Source: MFZZ01 sp964610165
GTDB taxonomy: Bacteria; Patescibacteriota; Microgenomatia; UBA1406; GWC2-37-13
Direction of reading: 5' to 3'
NCBI GenBank assembly: GCA_964610165.1
Contig: CAZSUZ010000005.1
Coordinates: forward strand, 1 to 57,760
DNA: 57,760 nt
This document shows, one piece after another, positions 15,716 through 24,867 of the stretch; within the stretch, counting starts at the first letter, position 1; the number at the start of each line of letters is the position of its first letter. The position numbers and the translations under genes were made by a program. Under the pieces are notes generated by a model. That model was not told where the DNA came from. It saw nothing but the letters and a program-made list of their open reading frames with translations, and made no database searches.

Positions 15716-17077
15716 CTATTGAATATCATTTAATTTATCTGATAGTTCATTTTGTTCTTCTCCTAACTTTGCGTCTTGTTCAACCCATTGTCTTTCTTCT
15801 TCAGTAAACCATTCATTAGCCTTCATTCGCTTTACAATTTGCTCCATGCGTGAAATACGCGTTGCAATAATTTCATTGATACGATCAACATCTGTTTTAT
15901 ATCGATCATAAATTTCTGGATATGTTTTTAATCTTTCCCATCCTGGTTGTACTTCTTGTAATCTGATTAAACCATCTGTCCAACTTTGAATTTCACCATC
16001 ACCATAATTTGGAGGTACATAGCCAGCGACATGCTGTACTACCATTTGCACAGGACAACCATTTAACGAACCAACCATTGTACTAACACCAATTTCATCA
16101 AAATCCTTATCATATAAAAATCTTGTTTTATTAGGTTGTTCTAAAATTGCATCAAATAATTCTTGTGCATCATAATATCCAACAATATGAAATTCACTAT
16201 AAGTAATATTGGAATACTCGACATCATCCATTGCTTCTTTCATGGTATATCCACTTTTAGGAGCGTCATAATCTAAATCATTATATTTAAACATAACATC
16301 TGATCGGAGTTTTGCAGATTGTTCAAGTTTGGGTTGATATACCAAAGGTTCTAGTCCGTTTTTACTTCGCGTTTCATTTATTAATGACACATACTGGTCA
16401 ATATCAAAAATAGATTCGTTTTGATTATCTAAATCATGAGAAGAGTCTCTCCATTGTGAAGCAAAACGTGCAGGTTGTTTTTCATAAGGAATATAGTATT
16501 TAACATCCTTTATGTCTATTAACCCAATTTGTCTTGAATCTAAACTTACTTTTCGATTATCTCCTAATACCAGCAGTTTCCCATCGGGAACTACTGTATC
16601 TTGACAATCTTGAATACTAGCTCCACCAAAAGTTGATCTGGATTTAAAAATATATGGCTCTTCAATAGGTTCATTATTTACATACACAAATCCATCTTTG
16701 ATTACAATGTTATCACCTGCTATGCCAATGACTCGTTTTACAAAACCACTTTCTTCTTTTTCTTGTTTTTTTAACTCGTCAGCAGTTTTTTTATTTTCAA
16801 ATACTACAATATCACCTCTTTTAATTTGTTGAGGTATAACACTTTGAAATCTTGAATCTTGCACATATCGTTGAAAATCTACAAAACCTTCTTCAGGTAA
16901 AGTAGGCAACATTGAAGCTCCTGAAACAGGTACTTGAACAGGAAAAAATCCAGTAGTTTGCAAAAAAAACCAACCGCCAATAATAAATCCTGCAAATAAA
17001 ATAATTTGCAAAATAAATCCCAATAATTTTAGTGGGAACATTAACACTTCTACCAATAAAGATCTGTTATTTGCCAT
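15716..17077 (-). CDS. lepB: Signal peptidase I fused to a C-terminal CAP/SCP-like domain
   Basis: 453 aa. One N-terminal membrane segment (about 13-40) leads into a type I signal peptidase domain: Ser55 in SGASMLPT is the nucleophile, Lys114 in FVKRVIG is the general base, and GDNRKVSLDSRQIG (about 172-185) is the conserved box E. It removes signal peptides on the outer face of the membrane. Residues about 226-355 (YVSLINETRSKNGLEPLVYQ) look like a CAP/SCP-PR1 domain, but the His and Glu residues common in that family are not visible. A charged helical tail with a coiled-coil look fills 380-453. The fusion is unusual; typical LepB ends near residue 200. Start follows TAAAAT by nine bases. 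Confidence 0.85.
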   Translation of the reverse strand: MANNRSLLVEVLMFPLKLLGFILQIILFAGFIIGGWFFLQTTGFFPVQVPVSGASMLPTLPEEGFVDFQRYVQDSRFQSVIPQQIKRGDIVVFENKKTADELKKQEKEESGFVKRVIGIAGDNIVIKDGFVYVNNEPIEEPYIFKSRSTFGGASIQDCQDTVVPDGKLLVLGDNRKVSLDSRQIGLIDIKDVKYYIPYEKQPARFASQWRDSSHDLDNQNESIFDIDQYVSLINETRSKNGLEPLVYQPKLEQSAKLRSDVMFKYNDLDYDAPKSGYTMKEAMDDVEYSNITYSEFHIVGYYDAQELFDAILEQPNKTRFLYDKDFDEIGVSTMVGSLNGCPVQMVVQHVAGYVPPNYGDGEIQSWTDGLIRLQEVQPGWERLKTYPEIYDRYKTDVDRINEIIATRISRMEQIVKRMKANEWFTEEERQWVEQDAKLGEEQNELSDKLNDIQ

Positions 17078-17117
17078 AACTCTTTTATTTTACCTCAATA
17101 ATATAAGATATAACATT

Positions 17118-17123
17118 TATAAT
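17118..17123 (+). promoter_or_regulatory. -10 element deciding the acyltransferase start
   Basis: TATAAT overlaps an in-frame ATG at 17122, so that ATG cannot be in the transcript. The next in-frame ATG at 17131 is seven bases after the hexamer and is the expected leaderless start. Confidence 0.55.
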
Positions 17124-17130
17124 GTTTTTC

Positions 17131-18108
17131 ATGCAGGAGAGAAATACAACAATTGATTTTTTACGAGGATTTTCTGTTATTATCATTATTTTAATTCATG
17201 TAAATGCGTACTTTGGATCAATCAAAACTGCTCAACTTCTTGCTAATTATTCTCAATTTGCAGTACAAATTTTTGTTTTCTGCTCTGCATTTATTTTTTT
17301 TGACAGGAAAAAAGATGAATCTTTTTCTCTAACTTATTTTATAAAACGTATTAAAAGATTGTTAATCCCGTATTATATTTTCCTTTTATTTTATTTCGCT
17401 TTTATTGTATTAATAAAACAAGAGCCACTTTCTGTATCAAGCATATTTAAATGGTTATTATTACAAGGTGGTAGAGATTTAAATTGGTTAGTTGTGTTAT
17501 TTCTTTATTTTTTAGTGTTAATGCCTTTCATTAAAGCATTAAAAAATACAATGTTATTTTGGTTATTACTTATTGCTTCTATAGTTAGTTCAACTGTATT
17601 GCTATTCATTCACTCTCCAGTTCATTTTAGATGGATTATGTGGCTACCTTGGAGTTTAGTTTTATTTTTTACTTATTTTTATACTGATGCAAAAAATAAA
17701 ATACATTTTCTTTTATACTCTGCAATAATAAATTCAGCAATATATGGCATTTCTTTATTTATATTAAAGAATCAAAATAACACTCTAACCTTCACTGAAA
17801 ATAAATATCCACCTAATATATTTTATTTATCTTATGGATTGCTCTGTATATCTATATTTATATTAATGTATGAATTCATTAACCTTAAAAAATATAAAAC
17901 ACATGCATTATTCAGCTTTGCAAGTAAATATTCTTATGAAATATTTTTTATTCACTTTTTATATTTATTTATCTTTGTTGAAGTTACAAAATATAAACAA
18001 TTTACTTGGTGGGGATTATTTTTAATTATTACAATCTTGTCTCTTGGGACAATGTGGATTTTTACTAAAAGAAGCTACTTCTTTTCTATATTAAAGAAAG
18101 CAAATTGA
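17131..18108 (+). CDS. Acyltransferase 3 family membrane protein
   Basis: 325 aa with about ten membrane segments. The start QERNTTIDFLRGFSVI, followed by LIHVNAYF with its conserved His, matches the acyltransferase-3 family (OafA/NolL/WecH type) that transfers acetyl or other acyl groups to surface sugars or lipids. The catalytic residue pattern R-G-(x)n-H is present. There is no attached SGNH domain. Start chosen at 17131 because the upstream ATG lies inside the -10 hexamer. Its last 34 bases overlap the end of the convergent SpoIID/LytB gene. The substrate cannot be told from sequence; neighbours are envelope genes. Confidence 0.85.
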   Translation: MQERNTTIDFLRGFSVIIIILIHVNAYFGSIKTAQLLANYSQFAVQIFVFCSAFIFFDRKKDESFSLTYFIKRIKRLLIPYYIFLLFYFAFIVLIKQEPLSVSSIFKWLLLQGGRDLNWLVVLFLYFLVLMPFIKALKNTMLFWLLLIASIVSSTVLLFIHSPVHFRWIMWLPWSLVLFFTYFYTDAKNKIHFLLYSAIINSAIYGISLFILKNQNNTLTFTENKYPPNIFYLSYGLLCISIFILMYEFINLKKYKTHALFSFASKYSYEIFFIHFLYLFIFVEVTKYKQFTWWGLFLIITILSLGTMWIFTKRSYFFSILKKAN

Positions 18109-19790
18109 TACTGTGGAATAGCTAAATAACCGGGAGCACGAAGATTAAATCCTTTCTTAAAATCTGCACCACTTAATCTTTTTTCACCTTTATCTGTTTG
18201 AAAAACTACTTCATTAGTTGTACCATCACCTTGACTTACGCTTACTCCAGTAACGGTACTAATACCACCTCCATAACTATCAGACACCTGTCTTAATTCA
18301 TCTTGATTATAAGGGTTACCAGGTTGACATGAAGTTGTAGTTGGTGTTACACGACCAGTATCTGCCCCAGAACCACTACGTGTCATAACCATGGCAGCAT
18401 TAATAATATCTGCCATTTCTGATGGACTCAACCAAGGATTTGATCTACCACATTTGTCACTACTAACACTATATCCTTGCGTATACCATGCTTTATAAAC
18501 CCATGGAGATCCACCAAGTTTTTCATAAGATTTATCAACAAAATTACCTCCGCCACCACCATCTGTGGTATCCCATGCATTCAGAGATGCAACGTATACT
18601 CCATGGGTTGAAGCATAATATGTAACTACATCTTCTAATACTTGTCCTTTTGTTTGATCTACTGCATCTTTCCATTCTTGTGGAGGATTATCTGATTTGT
18701 CTTTTCTAAATACTTGACACGCTTCTGTGGTACAAATTTCAGTTCCCTGAATTTTATGTCTATATGCGTAAGTTCTAGCTGCAACCGCCTGAGCTTTTAG
18801 AGCCTCTGCATGCCAAGATGATGGCATTTCAGCGATTCCATATAGGTAAGTAGTTTCAAAATCTATTTCTCCATAACCGGCAACTTTAATTGTCCCACCA
18901 GTATCTTTACCAACTGGTTCTTTACCATAATATGCCTTTAATATTGCCTTAAAATCTTGTCCAGATTGAGCTCTTCCTCTTGCTCCATATTGACTCATAC
19001 CTTTACGGTGTGTATGTGCTCCAAATGCAAATACACCAAAATACCCACTTGGTGCGGATTCGCGGAAGCCTTTAATGGATGCATTATAATCATCTGCCAA
19101 TTCACTATCTCCAATATTGGCAGTAAAACTACCACTTCTTGCATTTAAAATTTCTTGCTGTCTAGAGGATAATGACGCTATTTCTCCTTGAAGTTTACCT
19201 TGATATTCTTTTGCTGAAGCGACTTCTCCTGATAGAAACTCGGATTGTTTTGCAATTTGTTCTTTAATAGGTTCAAGTCTCGCTTTTTCATCTTCTAATG
19301 TTTCCTTTTTTTCTTCTAAATCTTTCACCAGTGTAACAATCCTAACTATGGTATTACGATCATCATTCAAAAGTGTTTGTTGATAAGTAAATTGTTTCAA
19401 GAAAAGTGTTAGGTTATCTGTTACTAGTAGTTGCAAAATACCATCGGTAACTTTACCTTTATTTTTATAATAAGAAGCTATACGTTGATCTAGTAAATTT
19501 TTTTGTTGTTTCAATTTTTTATCTCCTTCTTCAATATCTTTTTCTTTATCTTGAATATCTATTTCTATTTGTGCCACTTGATTTTTTAAACCATTTAATT
19601 GCGTATTAAGATTTACCAACTCTTGTTCATTAGTTGAAGTTGCTTTTTTAGAAGACTCTAGTGCTTTGTTAAGTTCATCAAGCTTTTTATTTATATCTTC
19701 TAGTTCATCTGCATATACAAAAAGACTTGTACTGGCAAGACTACTAAAAACAAGACACAATACAATAACGACTACTAAAAAACGTCTCAT
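18075..19790 (-). CDS. SpoIID/LytB domain cell-wall protein with N-terminal coiled coil
   Basis: 571 aa secreted protein. A signal peptide (about 1-27) is followed by a long coiled coil (about 28-215), like the PcsB/CwlO type regulators of wall hydrolases, then a SpoIID/LytB domain (about 250-430). That domain carries GMSQYGARGRAQSG, the catalytic-type Glu321 in LYGIAEMPSSW, and AQAVAARTYAYRHK. SpoIID-type enzymes are lytic transglycosylases acting on peptidoglycan stripped of stem peptides. A Gly/Ser-rich segment and a small beta-rich C-terminal part follow. It probably remodels the thin wall together with the PBP2-type enzyme. The stop overlaps the acyltransferase gene by 34 bases. Confidence 0.9.
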   Translation of the reverse strand: MRRFLVVVIVLCLVFSSLASTSLFVYADELEDINKKLDELNKALESSKKATSTNEQELVNLNTQLNGLKNQVAQIEIDIQDKEKDIEEGDKKLKQQKNLLDQRIASYYKNKGKVTDGILQLLVTDNLTLFLKQFTYQQTLLNDDRNTIVRIVTLVKDLEEKKETLEDEKARLEPIKEQIAKQSEFLSGEVASAKEYQGKLQGEIASLSSRQQEILNARSGSFTANIGDSELADDYNASIKGFRESAPSGYFGVFAFGAHTHRKGMSQYGARGRAQSGQDFKAILKAYYGKEPVGKDTGGTIKVAGYGEIDFETTYLYGIAEMPSSWHAEALKAQAVAARTYAYRHKIQGTEICTTEACQVFRKDKSDNPPQEWKDAVDQTKGQVLEDVVTYYASTHGVYVASLNAWDTTDGGGGGNFVDKSYEKLGGSPWVYKAWYTQGYSVSSDKCGRSNPWLSPSEMADIINAAMVMTRSGSGADTGRVTPTTTSCQPGNPYNQDELRQVSDSYGGGISTVTGVSVSQGDGTTNEVVFQTDKGEKRLSGADFKKGFNLRAPGYLAIPQYQFAFFNIEKK

Positions 19791-19854
19791 AAGTTCATTA
19801 TACCCATGTCTTATACGTTAGTAAAATCTGTTTAAATCAAATTAACAATTGCTG

Positions 19855-19860
19855 TATACT
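19855..19860 (+). promoter_or_regulatory. -10 element, leaderless start of the VirB2-like gene
   Basis: TATACT preceded directly by TG, seven bases before the ATG at 19868. Transcription is predicted to start at the ATG. Confidence 0.5.
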
Positions 19861-19867
19861 TACTTTT

Positions 19868-20791
19868 ATGAAAAAGCTACTTATAATAGTCTTTCTATTA
19901 ATGGGATTTTTCTTATTACAACCATCAGTAAATGCGCAGGCTGAATGTGATGCTTGTGGATACTGCGTCGGAAGAACAGCACCTGATAACTGGGAATCAT
20001 GTAGAGAGTGTGTTTACCCTAGTGCAAGTACCAATTCAACTTCTGGACAAACCTTAGAATTAGAAAGAAATGCTAGTACTGGTAAAATGGAACCAAAATA
20101 TAAATCTCCTGGTAAATACTATACACAACTAGGATGTTTAGATGTAGGGGATGGCTCATTTTCTGATCCATCTGCACCGGGTGGTGTTTTAAACTTCCTT
20201 CTGACAAGACTTATTTTTCCAATTGTTGGTACATTATCTTTTATATCTTTAGTATATGGTGCATTTTTACTTATAACAGCGCAAGGTGTACCAGAACAAA
20301 TTAGCCGAGGCAAAAGTTATATTATTGGAGCTATTGTGGGTCTTATATTTACATTGTCAGCCGTTTTACTCATTAATATTATTGCAGGAGATATTTTACG
20401 CATTCCTGGGTTTAGCAGATCCCCTGAAATAAAGATAAAAGCTTATGGAACTAAAGCTATAGATTCGGCAGGTGTTGTTTCATACGCTGAAATGAGAGTT
20501 TATATAAACAATGAATTAAAGGAAACATTTACTATGAATAATACTGCTACCGAAGAAAAAGAATTTATAATTCCATTTGCAAACAATTTAAGTTCTCCAA
20601 CGACCGTAAAAATAGAATTTGCAAATGATTTTGATCCGCCAGATATTAATCCAACTACTGGACCGCATGGTGATAGAAACATATTTATAACTAAAATATC
20701 TTCTAACATAGCTGAGTGTGTAGGAACTAACACTTATCCGATTAAAATGTGGTGGAATGGATATATTGAATGTAATATTCCAGCAAATTAA
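19868..20791 (+). CDS. VirB2/TrbC-pilin-like membrane protein with extra C-terminal domain
   Basis: 307 aa. A signal peptide (about 1-23, ending near VNAQA) precedes a Cys-rich stretch (CDACGYCVG, CRECVYP). Two membrane segments, about 103-130 and 148-175, are separated by a short loop containing ITAQGVPEQISRGKSYIIGA, the pattern of TrbC/VirB2 pilin-like proteins in Patescibacteria. The remaining 130 residues form a beta-rich domain that is not part of classical VirB2. It may be the pilin-type partner of the VirB4-like ATPase encoded 16 kb away. No other pilus gene is adjacent. The stop overlaps the UbiA gene end by 4 bases. Confidence 0.65.
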   Translation: MKKLLIIVFLLMGFFLLQPSVNAQAECDACGYCVGRTAPDNWESCRECVYPSASTNSTSGQTLELERNASTGKMEPKYKSPGKYYTQLGCLDVGDGSFSDPSAPGGVLNFLLTRLIFPIVGTLSFISLVYGAFLLITAQGVPEQISRGKSYIIGAIVGLIFTLSAVLLINIIAGDILRIPGFSRSPEIKIKAYGTKAIDSAGVVSYAEMRVYINNELKETFTMNNTATEEKEFIIPFANNLSSPTTVKIEFANDFDPPDINPTTGPHGDRNIFITKISSNIAECVGTNTYPIKMWWNGYIECNIPAN

Positions 20792-21795
20792 AAGACATAT
20801 ATAAGAAGTACAACTCCAATAGCCCACAGAAGTATTGTAAAAATAAGTGGTTTATCTGTCGTAATAATTTTTTCTGGTCTTTCTCCTTCTTCTCTTTCAT
20901 ATAAAAGTTGTGCATATCGTGCTATACCATAAACAACAAATGGAATTGTTACCATCATCAATTTTCTTGCTTCTATTGAAGGAAACATTTGAGGAATAAT
21001 ACGAGTAATATCATTCTCTCTACATTCCTTCTTCTCTTTATCGGTCATACCTTTTTTTTCACATTGTTGATTAATTGTTGTTGTACTTTCTTGAAATATA
21101 GCCTGTTGTGATGGATCAATATAAAGTGTATATGTGTAAAGGGCATAAGAAACAATAGTAAGCGTTGCAAATGTAGTAGATAAAAAATACAACATATGGC
21201 CTTTATAACGATATAAAGAAACTCTTGTTTCTCCACCTTGTGTAACCAGTTCAGCATGACGTTTAACAGTTGCCATAAATAAAGATATAAAAAAGATTGT
21301 CATTAAAAGCCAAATTGGCACATGATACCCAGTTGCCACTACACCACCCCACGTACGAAGTACAAATGAAAAAGAAATCGTAAAAATGTCAATAACAGGA
21401 AACCGTTTTAAATATAAAGAGTAAAAAAAGTGAAGGAATAGAAAAGAAACAGATAATACAAAAAAAGAAATTGAAAAATAGAGAGATAAAATGAGAGCCG
21501 ATATTGTGAGAATAAATAATGCAAATGTTGCTTGTGGAATACTTATTGCACCAGATGCAAGTGGTCTGAATTTTTTAATAGGATGTTTTTTGTCATACTG
21601 GTAATCAATAATATCGTTCAAAACATATGAAGCAGAAGATAAAATACAAAAAATAAGAAAAGCATAGGTAGCATTAAGAAAAAGTTGGCCATCAAATAAT
21701 TTTCCGGTAAATAAAATCGCTGCAAATACAATGAGGTTTTTAATCCATTGATTAAATCTGAAGGCTCGAGCGTAGATAAAGAATTGCTGTTTCAT
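20788..21795 (-). CDS. UbiA family prenyltransferase, DPPR synthase-like
   Basis: 335 aa polytopic membrane enzyme. The first Asp-rich motif NDIIDYQYDKKHP (residues 60-72) with the following KKFRPLASG is the UbiA signature, closest by eye to decaprenyl-phosphate phosphoribosyltransferases (first step to decaprenyl-phosphate arabinose). The start FRFNQWIKNLIVF also fits that group. About nine membrane helices are visible. A 50-residue insert near residues 215-265, with two Cys and many charged residues, interrupts a predicted loop and is not usual. The polyprenyl-phosphate substrate is inferred; a quinone-type UbiA is the alternative. It ends convergent to the VirB2-like gene. Confidence 0.8.
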   Translation of the reverse strand: MKQQFFIYARAFRFNQWIKNLIVFAAILFTGKLFDGQLFLNATYAFLIFCILSSASYVLNDIIDYQYDKKHPIKKFRPLASGAISIPQATFALFILTISALILSLYFSISFFVLSVSFLFLHFFYSLYLKRFPVIDIFTISFSFVLRTWGGVVATGYHVPIWLLMTIFFISLFMATVKRHAELVTQGGETRVSLYRYKGHMLYFLSTTFATLTIVSYALYTYTLYIDPSQQAIFQESTTTINQQCEKKGMTDKEKKECRENDITRIIPQMFPSIEARKLMMVTIPFVVYGIARYAQLLYEREEGERPEKIITTDKPLIFTILLWAIGVVLLIYVF

Positions 21796-21815
21796 TCTCT
21801 ACACATTATACAATA

Positions 21816-22112
21816 TTAAATTACACGTAGAAGTCTGAAAAAGACGAATGTTACAACATAAAATAGAATCACCTGGAAAATTGGCAAATATAATGTAAGA
21901 AAAATAGTTATAACAGCCAAAATAAAAAAAGCTTCATTATGAATTGCCGGAAGTAATCCTTTAGTAAATAGAATTAATACTACAAGTGTAAGTAAAACTT
22001 CCGTATCAAAACCCCATAATGGCCAACCAAATAACATAGCCATACCAAGTAACAACGTTGCTAAAATAAGAAAAATTTCTTTTGTATCGAAAAAAAATGG
22101 ACCAAAATACAT
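21816..22112 (-). CDS. Small hypothetical membrane protein
   Basis: 98 aa, almost entirely hydrophobic, with about four predicted membrane segments (about 8-25, 28-48, 55-72, 74-94). Family not recognised. It lies 20 bases upstream of the UbiA-like gene on the same strand and 37 bases downstream of the 134 aa gene, so it probably belongs to the same transcript. No charged catalytic motif is visible. The composition and operon position support a real gene, possibly a partner for the prenyltransferase. Confidence 0.6.
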   Translation of the reverse strand: MYFGPFFFDTKEIFLILATLLLGMAMLFGWPLWGFDTEVLLTLVVLILFTKGLLPAIHNEAFFILAVITIFLTLYLPIFQVILFYVVTFVFFRLLRVI

Positions 22113-22149
22113 ATATTTATATTATATAACTTCTTTTATTTGAACAAGC

Positions 22150-22554
22150 TTACCTTATAGGAACATAAACTTTTATTTCACTCCCATCATCAGTTTTTAT
22201 TGTCTTAACTTCAAGTTCTGTGCCTGCTTCAATTTTTACAACTGTCTCACCTGTCTCAGGGTTCTCAGCTGCATAAATCCCACCTGCAATTGGTCTGTAT
22301 TCAATATCTTCTTCTGATTTGACTGTTTGTATCCCAGCTGTATCTATAAGACTTGTTCGTTGTTCTGCATTTACAGGATATCTTAAATATGCATATGCTG
22401 TATAGGGTATTATTTTCAACTGAACAAGAAAACCAGGATTTATCTGTGTTGAATCGGCAATAAACACTTTTGGAGTTACAAAAGTTACTAATGCCAATGA
22501 TGCAATTAATGATATAAAGATTTTTATTCTAGTTGGTGTTTTTTTACTATTCAT
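22150..22554 (-). CDS. Hypothetical secreted or anchored protein
   Basis: 134 aa. An N-terminal basic stretch and one hydrophobic segment (about 11-30) suggest export with membrane anchoring. The rest is a small domain with a YIE/GTELEVKTIK-type beta pattern and no Cys. Family not recognised. It begins 3 bases after the Cys-rich gene at 22558-23670, so the two form one unit, and a shared surface function is likely. Confidence 0.6.
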   Translation of the reverse strand: MNSKKTPTRIKIFISLIASLALVTFVTPKVFIADSTQINPGFLVQLKIIPYTAYAYLRYPVNAEQRTSLIDTAGIQTVKSEEDIEYRPIAGGIYAAENPETGETVVKIEAGTELEVKTIKTDDGSEIKVYVPIR

Positions 22555-22557
22555 ATA

Positions 22558-23670
22558 CTACAGATTATAATAACCATATAAATCTATACATCCATTATCA
22601 ATGGTAACATTTCCAGTACAGACTCTGCTCTCAATAGTTTGATATATCTTTACTTTTTTAGTTGAAGTTGTTCCGCCAGCCGATCTTGTTGGTGTTGGTG
22701 TATTTGGAGGAACACCAAGGGTTACTTGAACACGACTCGAAGTTGGTGTTGGTTTTGCTGGGACACCTTCAACTGTATTTAACTGTTTATCTGGTGATGT
22801 AGGTGTTGGACAAGGAAGATACTCCAGAGCGCACTTATTAATATCTGGACACCATTTTTGACCGATTCCGCACGAAGTAGATGCAGATGAGGGATTTGTT
22901 GCAACTGGTTGATTGCCAGACGGTGTTGAAGGAACAGTCGGTAATATTGTGGGTGTTTGTTTTGAATTTGGATTAGAACCACTTGTTGAAGATGTAGGGT
23001 TTGGTGTTTGAGTTACAGATGTAGGTGCAGTAGGATTTGTTTTTGTACCACTATCTGTACCGCCAGTCGTGGTGGTTGATGGCTTATTTTGTGGAGAATC
23101 TGCAGTTGCTAAACCATTACATGCATTTTCTCCTGCTGATTGTGTACCTAAATTTGTTGTGTCTATACATGTATTATTTACACAATCTTCCCACGCTCGA
23201 CATCCTCCATATCCACAACCTTGATTCATATTAGAATTACAAGCTCCTCCACAACCAGTAGCAACTGAACAAATCGTCCCGCCTGTATTTGTTGAGTTAT
23301 TAGAACCAGCTGGGGTGGGATTATTATTTAAAGGTGTTATACTGCCAGTCCCTTTTTGAAGTTGCATACATCTTGCTCCTTCTGCAAATTCATAACACCA
23401 ATTACTTGTACTTGGATTTACATTAGATGGATCTGAAGTATTTTGGGGACAATTAGCATTTGTAGTACAGCTACTAGAACAATTAGCAACCCACGTGTAA
23501 CCTCCATCTGGGGGTGGGACAGGATTATTACTACAAGAAACTCCAGCTGCACGAGCATTAGTAATTTGTTTTTGATTGTTTACTGTAGAACTCATTAAAG
23601 CCGCAACACCCATTACAACAAGTGTTCCTAATATAATGATTGTAGAAATTTCACCTTTCCTATTAAACAT
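22558..23670 (-). CDS. Secreted Cys-rich protein with Thr/Pro linkers
   Basis: 370 aa from the ATG at 23670; the frame continues to a TTG at 23703 but the -10 hexamer (23683-23688) lies inside that extension. A short basic start and a membrane segment (about 6-28) suggest export with anchoring. A first Cys cluster (about 40-180, with CSSSCTTNANCP and CGGACNSNMNQGCGYGGC), a long Thr/Ser/Pro linker (about 190-260), a second Cys cluster (CGIGQKWCPDINKC), another Thr/Pro linker and a C-terminal segment with CTGNVTIDNGC follow. The layout resembles the gene at 9417-10538. Likely surface-exposed and disulfide-bonded. The ligand is unknown. Confidence 0.7.
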   Translation of the reverse strand: MFNRKGEISTIIILGTLVVMGVAALMSSTVNNQKQITNARAAGVSCSNNPVPPPDGGYTWVANCSSSCTTNANCPQNTSDPSNVNPSTSNWCYEFAEGARCMQLQKGTGSITPLNNNPTPAGSNNSTNTGGTICSVATGCGGACNSNMNQGCGYGGCRAWEDCVNNTCIDTTNLGTQSAGENACNGLATADSPQNKPSTTTTGGTDSGTKTNPTAPTSVTQTPNPTSSTSGSNPNSKQTPTILPTVPSTPSGNQPVATNPSSASTSCGIGQKWCPDINKCALEYLPCPTPTSPDKQLNTVEGVPAKPTPTSSRVQVTLGVPPNTPTPTRSAGGTTSTKKVKIYQTIESRVCTGNVTIDNGCIDLYGYYNL

Positions 23671-23682
23671 GTTATACAATTC

Positions 23683-23688
23683 ATTATA
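23683..23688 (-). promoter_or_regulatory. -10 element of the Cys-rich gene, fixes its start
   Basis: TATAAT on the minus strand twelve bases before the ATG at 23670, giving a leader of about six bases. It sits inside the longer open frame and so rules out the upstream TTG. Confidence 0.5.
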
Positions 23689-23742
23689 AACGTCAAATAT
23701 CAAAGCGCAAATATAATTTATCGACTATAATAGATTCGTTTT

Positions 23743-24852
23743 ATGAATAAACCATATCTCATTATTCCAACACTCATTGAACAACCTACTTGGGGCGGTG
23801 ATTATATTCTAAAAATTAAAAATTGGGAGGAAAAAGAAGAGCTTAAAAACACAAAAATAGGTCAAAGTTACGAATTATATGGAGAAACACTTCTTACCGA
23901 ATCAATTACAAACTCTTCACATCCAACCTTCTCCTCTACTCTAACCGATACTATATCTTTATCTGCTCTTATAAAAAAAAATCCAGTTGATCTTTTAGGC
24001 GGGGAAATATTTAAAAAATATGGCAAAATGCCATTGCTAATTAAATTAAATCAAGCTCGGGGCAACTCTTTTCAACTTCATATTAAACCAGGTACCCAAC
24101 ACGCACGATGGAAACCAAAACCAGAGTCTTGGTATTTTTTGGAAGATGGATATATTAGTTGTGGAATTAAGGAAGGGATTGATATATCAACCTATAAAAC
24201 AGTATGCGTTAATATTGAGGAAAAAATGCGGGAATTGAGTAACTTAGTATCATCGGGACATAAAGATATTAATAAAGCACGTGAAGAAGCACAAAAATAT
24301 ATTAAAGAACAAAATCCATGGCAATTTATAAACTTATACAAAACAAATAAATATGATTTAATTGATTTGAGTCAGGGTGGAGTACACCATTCTTGGGAAG
24401 AAAATCCAGAAATGCCTTTAGGAAATATTGTGTATGAAGTTCAGGTGGATGTTATGGATGAATTTTGTACTATTCGTGGATTTGATCAAGGAAAAATAAA
24501 AGAAGATGGTTCAATTCGAGAGATACATGTAAATGATTATTTTCAATTTATGGATACTTCTCCAGAAATGAACAACATAAACAATCTAAAAAGAGTTCGA
24601 TATGGAAATAATTTATTACACACTCCTTATTATTCATTAGATATTCTTGAAATAGAACAAATACATACCGAAACAATAATTGATTCATTTCAGCATCTTT
24701 ATATTCAAGAAGGAAGTGCAGAAATAGTATCAGAGAATGGTTCAGTAACTATTACAAAAGGTCATTCTTGTTTTATTCCTTTTGCAGTAGGTTCTTATAA
24801 AATTAAACCTTTTGAAAAAACAATTATTTTAAAAACCTATATTTCTATTTAA
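23743..24852 (+). CDS. manA: Mannose-6-phosphate isomerase, class I
   Basis: 369 aa cupin-fold metalloenzyme that interconverts mannose 6-phosphate and fructose 6-phosphate. The amino end (LIEQPTWGGDYI) and the metal-site region FQLHIKPGTQHARWKPKPES fit class I enzymes, although the His/Glu spacing differs a little from the E. coli form. A second cupin half occupies about 290-369. A TATAAT at 23726-23731 gives a five-base leader. It is followed 15 bases later by pgi, so the pair links mannose and glucose phosphates through fructose 6-phosphate, probably to feed surface sugar synthesis. A phosphomannose isomerase with other sugar specificity is possible. Confidence 0.85.
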   Translation: MNKPYLIIPTLIEQPTWGGDYILKIKNWEEKEELKNTKIGQSYELYGETLLTESITNSSHPTFSSTLTDTISLSALIKKNPVDLLGGEIFKKYGKMPLLIKLNQARGNSFQLHIKPGTQHARWKPKPESWYFLEDGYISCGIKEGIDISTYKTVCVNIEEKMRELSNLVSSGHKDINKAREEAQKYIKEQNPWQFINLYKTNKYDLIDLSQGGVHHSWEENPEMPLGNIVYEVQVDVMDEFCTIRGFDQGKIKEDGSIREIHVNDYFQFMDTSPEMNNINNLKRVRYGNNLLHTPYYSLDILEIEQIHTETIIDSFQHLYIQEGSAEIVSENGSVTITKGHSCFIPFAVGSYKIKPFEKTIILKTYISI

Positions 24853-24867
24853 TTTTTAATATTTACT

